From an uncultured Muribaculaceae bacterium (GTDB taxonomy: Bacteria; Bacteroidota; Bacteroidia; Bacteroidales; Muribaculaceae), in contig CAJTOB010000004.1 in NCBI GenBank assembly GCA_910578035.1, positions 1 through 59,530 on the forward strand: 59,530 bases of DNA, written 5' to 3'. Of the stretch, positions 42,460-49,784 are shown in pieces (the first letter of the stretch is position 1; each line of letters starts with the position of its first letter). The notes beneath the pieces are model-generated. The model searched no databases and had not been told where the DNA came from. It was given only the letters and a program-made list of their open reading frames with translations. A program made the position numbers and the translations under genes.

Positions 42460-42663
42460 GGATTGAGACAACTCGATCCAAGACATCTGAAATAAAAAGA
42501 AGCGTTATGCTTATCTCGTATTTGGAAACCTGAGAAACTTTAAAATAGTGTATGAGAAAAGGCGTAATGGTTCTCACGCTATAGCGTGGGCTACGATTAC
42601 CACATCTATACACTAAGGTTTTCTCAGGACCTCCAATACAAGGCGTGGCATAGTTGGCTCACG
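42460..42663 (+). ncRNA. Conserved structured RNA, copy B (unnamed family)
   Basis: About 204 nt with the same plan as copy A. Hairpin I: GGATTGAG (42460-42467) with CTCGATCC (42472-42479). Hairpin II: AAGC/GCTT near 42501-42513. Long arm: GTATTTGGA (42519-42527) with TCCAATAC (42632-42639); CCTGAGAAA (42530-42538) with TTTCTCAGG (42620-42628); TAGTGTAT (42546-42553) with ATACACTA (42608-42615); apical CACGC (42575-42579) with GCGTG (42584-42588). The 3' CGTGGC...CACG motif is at 42644-42663. The stems differ in sequence from copy A yet keep pairing. It lies 55 nt upstream of the DUF4840 gene. Confidence 0.8.
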
Positions 42664-42718
42664 TTTCTGCATTATAAATTAATCTCTCCATTGAGCCATA
42701 CGAGAAAAAAATGAAAGT

Positions 42719-43276
42719 ATGAAGCAAATAACCACAATTATTCTGTTCATTGCCCTGGTGTTCATTTCAAGTTGCAATAAGGATGAGCCAAGGTTTTCAT
42801 CTTCTGAAATTCAAAAAGCACTTTTTGAATTGAAAGGCACTTATCATGGAGAAATGAGGGTCTCTTATTATCATGGGGAAACAATATCAGAAGGTAATGC
42901 GTGCAAGGCGGTCTCAAAGGATTCCTTGACAGTAAACATGGACTTGTCTTTAATGGCACAGTCCATTACAGATGAAAGGATTGCATCCCGACTTTGTGAC
43001 ATCGGCACGGTTCAAGTCAAAGCTGCTTACGAATTTTATCAAATGGATGAGCAAATATATAATTTCGTGTTGCATCCTAAAGATGTGGTTTGTCCCGGTG
43101 GAGATGGTGCTCCCGAAACAGTAAAAATCGTTTTCAGTCAACATTTTGGCGGTGATGCCGATTACTATCATCATGACATAATATTCAATCTATCACCGAC
43201 AGAATTATGGGTTGGCGACAAAAAATATGAGCCATTCCAACAGCTTGTATATCATTTTGAAGGAAGTTATGAATAA
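42719..43276 (+). CDS. DUF4840 domain lipoprotein
   Basis: A 185-aa lipoprotein: signal MKQITTIILFIALVFISSC with lipobox ISSC, then the DUF4840-type SSSEIQKALFELKGTYHGEM and YYHGETISEGN. These are Bacteroidetes exported proteins of unknown role. A four-codon frame ATG AAA GTA TGA (42711-42722) overlaps the start codon and could couple translation. Structured RNA copy B precedes it; a DUF4377 pseudogene follows after 18 nt. AT-rich compared with neighbours. Confidence 0.85.
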   Translation: MKQITTIILFIALVFISSCNKDEPRFSSSEIQKALFELKGTYHGEMRVSYYHGETISEGNACKAVSKDSLTVNMDLSLMAQSITDERIASRLCDIGTVQVKAAYEFYQMDEQIYNFVLHPKDVVCPGGDGAPETVKIVFSQHFGGDADYYHHDIIFNLSPTELWVGDKKYEPFQQLVYHFEGSYE

Positions 43277-43294
43277 CAAATACCATATTCCATA

Positions 43295-44178
43295 TGAAAT
43301 CGCATTTTCTTAAGATTCAATTCATCTTACTTGTCTCTCTTTTAATGTGAGCTTGCTCTGACGATAACGAAGAAGGGAAAAAAGTAACTGATTATAGCGA
43401 ATACACGCTCACGGTAGCATCTGTGAAACTACCCGGTGTTTTGACATCGAGTGGCAATAATATATTTGCTAACGTATATGCTGTTAAAAAAGATAACTCC
43501 AACGAGTGGGAAGCTCATGGCGATATTGCCAAGTTTGAATACGAAGAAGGATATGAATACCTAATACGTATCAGTAAAACGAGTTATCTGGATTATAGCA
43601 TGGGAGACCCGGCATGGACTGAATACGAGCTATTGGAAGTTATATCGAAAGAACACAAGGACTCTGAGAATTTGCCTCCTCATTTCATCCCGAATTGGTA
43701 TTTTGAAAAACATTGTTCGTATATTAATCCGGAATTTGCCTATGCCATTGACGCTGATAAAAAAGAGGACATTGAGAACGATATTAAAACCGATGCCACA
43801 TATAAATTTGGAGGATTGCGCTATTATATTACTTTTTCCAATGTGAACAAATGGTTCTTGTTGAATAACGATATGCACACAGTTGGGCAAGGTATTCTGA
43901 TTAGGAAAAGTAAGGACCAAGCTGAATTTCCCGATACATATAAACTACTTCCGCCTGAAAGCAAGATTGCCGGATATGGAGAGCTCGTTTTTGTAAACGG
44001 TGATGATACGGAAAACCCAATAATGCAATATGATATATTTATATCTGCTAAGTCCCGAATGTATCAAACTATGGGTGTATGGTTATACAAAGATCTCACT
44101 GCATATTATCAAAGTAAATATCCGGAAGCCAATGTTAAGGCAGTCGCGATTCGCTACACTACGAAAATTGGCTCATAA
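43295..44178 (+). pseudogene. DUF4377 lipoprotein gene with frameshift and stop in the signal peptide
   Basis: Starting at ATG 43295 the frame reads MKSHFLKI. The next residues of a signal peptide, FILLVSLLM, appear in another frame, so one base has been lost near 43318-43321. The frame then meets TGA (43348-43350) exactly before ACSDDNEE, the lipobox cysteine. Downstream the frame is open for 276 codons to 44178 and encodes a well-kept DUF4377 protein (YTLTVASVKLPGVLTSSGNN; FIPNWYFEKHC). A GTG at 43423 could give an unexported fragment. The intact body suggests recent inactivation. Confidence 0.75.
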
Positions 44179-44451
44179 CGCATACCCTTGTCCTCTCTCA
44201 ATCTTCCAATCATACGCCCCCTTTGCAACATCGCCAACCTCATTGAGTGTATGGCGATGTTTTATTTCGTCAAATGGCTGCAAATATTCCGCATAGTCAC
44301 AGAGCCATACACCCATTACCTTCCTCTGCTCGGTGGTTTCCCCATAAGTCTGCATCACGTTCTTGATGTCAGCGGATTCGGAAGGAGAGAAAATTGACTT
44401 GTGCTGTTCCGTGGCGAAATGGATAATCGCATCAATTGCTCGCTTGAACAC
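44173..44451 (-). CDS. Hypothetical protein, helical, uncertain start
   Basis: The frame encodes VFKRAIDAIIHFATEQHKSI, QTYGETTEQRKVMGVWLCDY and DEIKHRHTLNEVGDVAKGAY. It looks like real protein but has no ATG near the start; GTG at 44449-44451 is the first option, and the frame is open to about 44530. It overlaps the end of the next (upstream) fragment in another frame, so the two may once have been joined. Not recognised. Confidence 0.45.
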   Translation of the reverse strand: MFKRAIDAIIHFATEQHKSIFSPSESADIKNVMQTYGETTEQRKVMGVWLCDYAEYLQPFDEIKHRHTLNEVGDVAKGAYDWKIERGQGYAL

Positions 44452-45008
44452 CTCGCTTGCCTTGTAGACGGTATTCCCATAAATCGCCGCCTTCGTCGAA
44501 ATCGACCGGGAAGTATTCGGTCATGGTCGACATAAATACCTTTTCAGGGCCACCGGGAACAGTTGCGTCCAGTACATCGCAGACAATCTCGGGCAATGTG
44601 GCTATTGTTATGTCGTCGCCGTCCTTGTCTTTTTCGGCGCCTATCTGATATACGGTCGAACGATAGAGAACCACACCTGGAGTTGTAGCGTTGTAGGCGA
44701 GGCTCATTACAAGTTCGTAGCTGTCATCGTCGTTGAAAAAGTGTTTGGTTATAGAGGGAAGTACGTTGCACAATGGAACTCTGACTTCATTTTCGGCATA
44801 GTCGATTTTATCTTTTACGGTGCCTATGAAGTTCTGATGTAAGTCATAGAGGTTGACGGTGAAAGACAGCAGACGATATTCCGTAAAGTATTCGTGTTTG
44901 ATTTCCTCGTTTTCAAGATCGATGGTGTAGAACCATACAATGTTGTTGCGAGATAAGTGCGAAATGTTTTAAACAAATCTTTGGGGTATGAACGGTTTTT
45001 TTCTGCAT
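44432..45008 (-). pseudogene. Hypothetical gene with early frameshift
   Basis: An ATG at 45006-45008 opens MQKKTVHTPKICLKHFALIS. The rest of the protein continues in another frame from about 44955 (RNNIVWFYTIDLENEEIKHE, YRLLSFTVNLYDLHQNFIG, KVFMSTMTEYFPVDFDEGGD) to the stop at 44432. A one-base shift near 44945-44960 would join them. A minus-strand TAATTTTG lies upstream near 45040. Parts loosely resemble the fragment at 41214-41918 (PS-x-Y/H...EYLVL versus PSITKHF...YELVM). No family is recognised. Confidence 0.45.
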
Positions 45009-45101
45009 GACATAATTACTGCAAAAATATTTAACCACCAAAATTACTGTTTTTTGTAAATTTGCATAATTTTTCGCATTCTTGCTGAAATATTATATTT
45101 T

Positions 45102-45125
45102 GGCGCTCTGAGGCGCTCTGAGGCG
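45102..45125. repeat. 10-bp tandem repeat
   Basis: GGCGCTCTGA occurs twice in a row followed by GGCG. It lies between a TAAATTTG promoter-like element (45054-45061) and the arabinose operon. Confidence 0.7.
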
Positions 45126-45174
45126 GATTTTGAGTGTTTTTATAGATGTTGAACAGGCCCTGAGAATCGGAAAT

Positions 45175-45188
45175 ATGTTGTTAAACAT
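45175..45188. promoter_or_regulatory. Candidate AraR operator 1
   Basis: ATGTT-GTTA-AACAT, a palindrome with perfect 5-bp arms about 100 nt upstream of the first ara gene. The assignment to the NUDIX regulator is inference from position. Confidence 0.35.
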
Positions 45189-45217
45189 GTTTTTTTATTT
45201 GGCGGGTCGAAAAATGA

Positions 45218-45232
45218 GTGTTAATTTTACAC
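45218..45232. promoter_or_regulatory. Candidate AraR operator 2
   Basis: GTGTTAATTTTACAC is an almost perfect palindrome 53 nt upstream of the mutarotase ATG. It shares TGTTAA with the first site. Confidence 0.35.
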
Positions 45233-45284
45233 CCAAAATAAAAAACAGATTCTAAAACCATTCAAACTCCCATCATTCAAGACC

Positions 45285-46439
45285 ATGAAAGTTCTTCCGG
45301 TAGCCCTTCTTTCGGCGCTTGTGCTTGCATCGTGCGGCACCAAGACGGAGGCACCCGCACTGACAAAGTCGGGCCTCGATCCTCAGAAATTCGCAAGTGA
45401 ATATCGTGGCGATTCTGTTGCACTCTACACACTCGTGAATGCCAACGGCATGGAGGCATGCATTACAAACTTCGGCGGCCGCGTCGTGTCGCTCAATGTG
45501 CCCGATGCGAAAGGTGGTTTCCGCGACGTTGTCCTTGGTTTCGACAGTGTTCAGGCTTATTTCCCCGAAAATAATGTAACTGACTTCGGTGCGGCAATCG
45601 GCCGATATGCAAACCGTATCAACCAGGGCCGCTTCGAACTCGACGACAGCGTTTATCAGCTTCCCCGCAATAATTTCGGACACTGTCTGCATGGCGGTAC
45701 AAACATGGGTACATATGGCTGGCAGTTCCGCGTTTTCGATGCCGAACAGCCAAACGACAGCACCCTCAGACTCACCATCATATCGCCCGACGGCGACAAT
45801 GGATTTCCCGGCGAAGTCACAGCCACTGTCACATATACTCTTACATCAGACAACGCTCTCGCCATTGCCTATAGCGCTACCACAAAAGCCCCGACCATCA
45901 TCAATCTCACCAATCACTCCTACTTCAATCTGTCGGGCAACCCCGAAAACACAATACTTGCCGACTCGCTCTGGATTGACGCCGAAGGCTTCACCCCCGT
46001 AGACAGCACATATATGACACTCGGCACCATCGAGGCCGTTGAAGGCACTCCGATGGACTTCACCGTAATTAAAGAAATAGGCCGTGATATCGCCGCTGAA
46101 GATATTCAGCTTCTCAACGGCAACGGCTACGACCACAATTGGGTGCTCCGCAACCCCAGCGACATGAGCCACGCAAAACTCCGCCTCGTTTCGCCTGAAT
46201 CGGGCATCGTAATGGACGTATATACCGACGAGCCCGGCGTGCAGGTCTACACAGGCAACTTCCTCGACGGTACTGTCACCGGCAAGAAAGGCATCACATA
46301 TCAGCAGCGCACAGCCGTATGCCTCGAGACACAGCACTATCCCGACACCCCCAACAAGCCCCAGTGGCCTACCGCGGTTCTTCGCCCCGGCGAAACATAT
46401 ACAAGCCACTGCACCTACAAATTCTCGACAGTTAAATAA
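45285..46439 (+). CDS. Aldose 1-epimerase (mutarotase), lipoprotein form
   Basis: A 384-aa GalM-type mutarotase with a lipoprotein signal (MKVLPVALLSALVLASCG). The catalytic His and neighbouring residues lie in NNFGHCLHGGTNMGTYGW and NLTNHSYFNLSGN, and the catalytic Glu near TAVCLETQHYPDTP. It interconverts alpha and beta sugars, here probably L-arabinose arriving in the periplasm. It is first in the ara cluster, followed by the symporter. Confidence 0.92.
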   Translation: MKVLPVALLSALVLASCGTKTEAPALTKSGLDPQKFASEYRGDSVALYTLVNANGMEACITNFGGRVVSLNVPDAKGGFRDVVLGFDSVQAYFPENNVTDFGAAIGRYANRINQGRFELDDSVYQLPRNNFGHCLHGGTNMGTYGWQFRVFDAEQPNDSTLRLTIISPDGDNGFPGEVTATVTYTLTSDNALAIAYSATTKAPTIINLTNHSYFNLSGNPENTILADSLWIDAEGFTPVDSTYMTLGTIEAVEGTPMDFTVIKEIGRDIAAEDIQLLNGNGYDHNWVLRNPSDMSHAKLRLVSPESGIVMDVYTDEPGVQVYTGNFLDGTVTGKKGITYQQRTAVCLETQHYPDTPNKPQWPTAVLRPGETYTSHCTYKFSTVK

Positions 46440-46476
46440 TATGGTGTCGAAAAGGTAAAAAGTTGAAAAAGTTAAA

Positions 46477-46517
46477 AAAGTTAAGATAATGGTTTGTCTG
46501 ACTATTATCTTAACTTT
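46477..46517 (+). terminator. Palindrome between mutarotase and symporter genes
   Basis: AAAGTTAAGATAAT (46477-46490) is exactly inverted at 46504-46517. It is preceded by degenerate AAAAAGTTGA/AAAAAGTTA units and followed by nine consecutive C (46536-46544). It may cause partial termination within the operon. Confidence 0.7.
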
Positions 46518-46588
46518 ATAGACTTTATACTTTCGCCCCCCCCCTCACAAGCCAGATTTACCTTAACCAAAATAATACCTTTACCATT

Positions 46589-48271
46589 ATGCAGTTACTC
46601 GACTGGGTTGTCATAGCCTTGTTCTTTGTTGCCCTTATTGGCATCATCGTATGGGTTGTGCGCCAAAAGCAGAACAATGCCGCCGACTACTTCCTCGGAG
46701 GCAAAGATGCCACATGGATTGCCATCGGTGCATCTATTTTTGCTTCGAACATCGGTTCGGAGCACCTCATCGGACTCGCCGGCTCGGGAGCTTCGTCCGG
46801 CATGGCGATGGCTCACTGGGAAATCCAGGGTTGGATGATTCTTATCCTCGGCTGGGTTTTCGTTCCGTTCTATTCGCGTTCCATGGTCTACACCATGCCC
46901 GAATTCCTTGAAAAGCGATTCAATCCGCAGTCGCGCACTATCCTTGCCACTATTTCGCTCATCAGCTACGTGCTCACCAAGGTTGCCGTGACTGTATATG
47001 CCGGCGGCCTCGTGTTCCAGCAGGTATTCGGCATCGACGAACTCTGGGGTATCGACTTCTTCTGGATTGCTGCAATCGGACTTGTGCTCATCACCGCTCT
47101 CTATACCATCTTCGGCGGTATGAAATCTGTGCTTTACACTTCTGTGCTCCAGACCCCGATTCTTCTGCTCGGCTCGCTCATTATCCTCGTGCTCGGTCTC
47201 AAAGAGCTCGGCGGTTGGGATGAAATGATGCGAATCTGCTCGGCTGTGAAAGTGAATGAATATGGCGATACCATGGTCAACCTTATCCGCGACAACCGCG
47301 ACGCACAGTACCCCTGGCTCGGCGCTCTCATCGGCTCGGCTGTTATCGGTTTCTGGTATTGGTGTACCGACCAGTTTATCGTGCAGCGCGTTCTTTCCGG
47401 CAAAAACGAAAAAGAAGCTCGCCGCGGTACCATTTTCGGCGCCTACCTCAAGCTTCTCCCTGTATTCCTCTTCCTTATCCCCGGTATGATTGCCTTTGCT
47501 CTCCATCAGAACCTCGGCGATTTCCTGCCCCTGCTTCCGAACGGCAATCCCAACTCCGACGCCGCTTTCCCCACTCTCGTTGCCAAACTGCTTCCCGCCG
47601 GTGTCAAGGGTCTTATCGTGTGCGGTATTCTTGCCGCCCTCATGAGCTCGCTCGCTTCGCTCTTCAACTCGTCGGCAGCCCTCTTCACCATCGACTTCTA
47701 CCAGCGTCTCCGTCCTAAGACCGACCCCAAGAAACTTGTGCGTATCGGTCAGGCCGCGACCGTTGTCATCGTTATTCTCGGCATTCTCTGGATTCCTGTG
47801 ATGCGTTCGGTCGGCGACGTTCTCTACCTCTATCTCCAGGACGTTCAGTCTGTGCTTGCACCCGGTATCGCGGCTGCATTCCTTATCGGTATCCTCTGGA
47901 AGCGCGCTTCGGCCCTCGGCGGCATGTGGGCACTTCTCTCGGGTCTTATCGTTGGCCTTACCCGTCTCGGCGCCAAGATATACTACAGCAACGCAGGCGC
48001 ATCGGCCGACCCCAGCCTCTTCCAGTCTGTTTTTTATGACTGCAACTGGCTCTTCTTCTGCGGCTGGATGCTCGTGTTCTGTCTTGCTGTAGGTGTGATT
48101 GTATCGCTCTGCACCAAGGCTCCGACCGAAGAAAAAATACGCGGTCTTGTGTTTGGCACTTCTACTCCCGAGCAGCGTGCCGAGACCCGTGCCAGCTGGA
48201 ATCACTGGGATGTTATCCACTCGATAATCATTCTCGGTATCACAGTCGCATTCTATATCTATTTCTGGTAA
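46589..48271 (+). CDS. Sodium/sugar symporter (SSS family), probable L-arabinose
   Basis: A 560-aa inner-membrane symporter of the SLC5/SSS type with about 14 helices. Family marks are FLGGKDATWIAIGASIFASN, GSEHLIGLAGSGASSGMA and ALMSSLASLFNSSAALFTID. It shares its operon with araA, araD and a NUDIX regulator, as does the arabinose transporter of Bacteroides thetaiotaomicron, so arabinose is the likely substrate. Confidence 0.9.
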   Translation: MQLLDWVVIALFFVALIGIIVWVVRQKQNNAADYFLGGKDATWIAIGASIFASNIGSEHLIGLAGSGASSGMAMAHWEIQGWMILILGWVFVPFYSRSMVYTMPEFLEKRFNPQSRTILATISLISYVLTKVAVTVYAGGLVFQQVFGIDELWGIDFFWIAAIGLVLITALYTIFGGMKSVLYTSVLQTPILLLGSLIILVLGLKELGGWDEMMRICSAVKVNEYGDTMVNLIRDNRDAQYPWLGALIGSAVIGFWYWCTDQFIVQRVLSGKNEKEARRGTIFGAYLKLLPVFLFLIPGMIAFALHQNLGDFLPLLPNGNPNSDAAFPTLVAKLLPAGVKGLIVCGILAALMSSLASLFNSSAALFTIDFYQRLRPKTDPKKLVRIGQAATVVIVILGILWIPVMRSVGDVLYLYLQDVQSVLAPGIAAAFLIGILWKRASALGGMWALLSGLIVGLTRLGAKIYYSNAGASADPSLFQSVFYDCNWLFFCGWMLVFCLAVGVIVSLCTKAPTEEKIRGLVFGTSTPEQRAETRASWNHWDVIHSIIILGITVAFYIYFW

Positions 48272-48280
48272 TACTGTAAA

Positions 48281-48338
48281 TAAGTTTGGAGTTTGTGGTT
48301 TATAGTTCATTGATAACCCATAAACTCCAAACCGCAAA
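48281..48338 (+). repeat. Inverted repeat between symporter and regulator genes
   Basis: GTTTGGAGTTTGTGGTTT is followed by AACCCATAAACTCCAAAC, an inverted copy with two differences, and then another CAAAC unit. It may be an attenuator ahead of the regulator gene. Confidence 0.65.
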
Positions 48339-48345
48339 CTGAATA

Positions 48346-49023
48346 ATGAGCGCTTACTATACAAGAAACGACAGACTTTATGTGGCCGTCGATTGTGTAA
48401 TCTTCGGCCTTGACCACGGTCGTCTTTGTCTGCTTCTGACAAAGCGAAGCTTCGAGCCTGAAGCCGGGAAATGGTCGCTCATGGGAGGTTTTGTAGGCCG
48501 CGATGAAAGTGTCGACGATGCTGCGGCGCGTGTGCTCCACGACCTTACCGGCATTGCCGATGTATATATGCATCAGGTCGGAACCTTCGGCGCCGTAGAC
48601 CGCGACCCCGGCGAAAGGGTTATATCGGTAGCTTACAGTGCTCTGGTCAATATTGCCGATGTAGACAGTGCGGCTGTTGAGGAGCACGAGGCACACTGGC
48701 TGCCCCTCGACGAGCTGCCAGAACTCGGATTTGACCATCCGATGATGATTGAACGTGCCCTTGCTGCCTTGAGACGTAAATTTGCAGTTGAGCCCGTGGC
48801 CTTCCGTCTCCTTCCGCCTCTGTTCACGCTCTCGCAGCTGCAGGCTCTATATGAGACGGTTCTCGGAGAGGAAATAGACAAGCGCAATTTCCGCAAACGG
48901 GTTGCCGAAGTAGAGTCGGTGGTCGCTACAGACTGTATCGACAAGACAGGCTCGCGCCGTGGCGCACGCCTGTACCGCTTCGACAACCACATTTATGAAC
49001 AAAACTTAAGATTCAAGATATAA
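48346..49023 (+). CDS. araR: NUDIX-type transcriptional regulator of arabinose use (AraR-like)
   Basis: A 225-aa protein with an N-terminal NUDIX fold (DCVIFGLDHGRLCLLLTKRS, GKWSLMGGFVGRDESVDDAA) and a C-terminal winged helix (FTLSQLQALYETVLGEEIDK, RNFRKRV). The catalytic REUXEE of active NUDIX enzymes is not intact, as in NrtR-type regulators. The AraR of B. thetaiotaomicron has this architecture and senses L-arabinose. Its stop overlaps the araD start by 1 nt. Confidence 0.88.
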   Translation: MSAYYTRNDRLYVAVDCVIFGLDHGRLCLLLTKRSFEPEAGKWSLMGGFVGRDESVDDAAARVLHDLTGIADVYMHQVGTFGAVDRDPGERVISVAYSALVNIADVDSAAVEEHEAHWLPLDELPELGFDHPMMIERALAALRRKFAVEPVAFRLLPPLFTLSQLQALYETVLGEEIDKRNFRKRVAEVESVVATDCIDKTGSRRGARLYRFDNHIYEQNLRFKI

Positions 49024-49712
49024 TGCTCGAAGAACTTAAAGAAAAAGTATATCGTGCCAACATGAGCCTTGTTGAGCATGGCCTGGTGATTTTCACCTGG
49101 GGAAACGTGTCGGGTATAGACCGCGAAAAGGGCCTTGTGGTAATCAAGCCCAGCGGTGTAAGCTATGATACGATGAAGGCTTCCGATATGGTAGTGGTAA
49201 GTCTTGCCGACGGAACAGTGGTAGAGGGAAATCTCCGTCCGTCGTCAGACACTCCGACGCATCTTGCGCTATACCGTGCTTTTCCCGAAATTGGCGGTGT
49301 GGTGCACACTCATTCCACTTATGCGACAGCATGGTCTGAAGCAGGAATCGATTTGCCCAATATCGGCACTACTCACGCCGACTATTTCCACAATGCCATT
49401 CCCTGCACACGCGATATGACTGCCGCCGAAGTTGAAGGTGACTATGAACTCGAGACAGGAAATGTAATCGTAGAGCGCTTTATCGGCCTCAATCCGATTC
49501 ATACTCCGGGCGTGCTCGTGAAAAACCATGGTCCGTTCAGCTGGGGCAAGACTCCCGAAGAGGCCGTGCACAATGCCGTTGTGATGGAGGAGGTGGCAAA
49601 GATGGCTTTCATCGCATATCAGGTGAACCCGCAGCTGACTATGAATCCTCTCCTCATAGAAAAGCACTTCTCCCGCAAGCATGGCCCCAACGCATACTAC
49701 GGGCAGAAATAA
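49023..49712 (+). CDS. araD: L-ribulose-5-phosphate 4-epimerase
   Basis: A 229-aa class II aldolase-fold enzyme. Zn-binding His residues sit in GVVHTHSTYATAWSE, and the catalytic region reads IPCTRDMTAAEVEGDYE. It converts L-ribulose-5-P into D-xylulose-5-P, the last ara-specific step. N-terminus MLEELKEKVYRANMSLVEHG is typical. Fourth gene of the operon. Confidence 0.95.
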   Translation: MLEELKEKVYRANMSLVEHGLVIFTWGNVSGIDREKGLVVIKPSGVSYDTMKASDMVVVSLADGTVVEGNLRPSSDTPTHLALYRAFPEIGGVVHTHSTYATAWSEAGIDLPNIGTTHADYFHNAIPCTRDMTAAEVEGDYELETGNVIVERFIGLNPIHTPGVLVKNHGPFSWGKTPEEAVHNAVVMEEVAKMAFIAYQVNPQLTMNPLLIEKHFSRKHGPNAYYGQK

Positions 49713-49784
49713 GCCGACAGGCATCTTAATACAGATTAATTCTAAATTATCAATTACCAAATAATCCTTAATTCATAATCAATC

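Noticed and set aside
46595..48442. 615-codon minus-strand frame opposite the arabinose symporter
   Set aside because: Shadow of a membrane transporter: reversed hydrophobic codons give a Glu/His-rich sequence without motifs.
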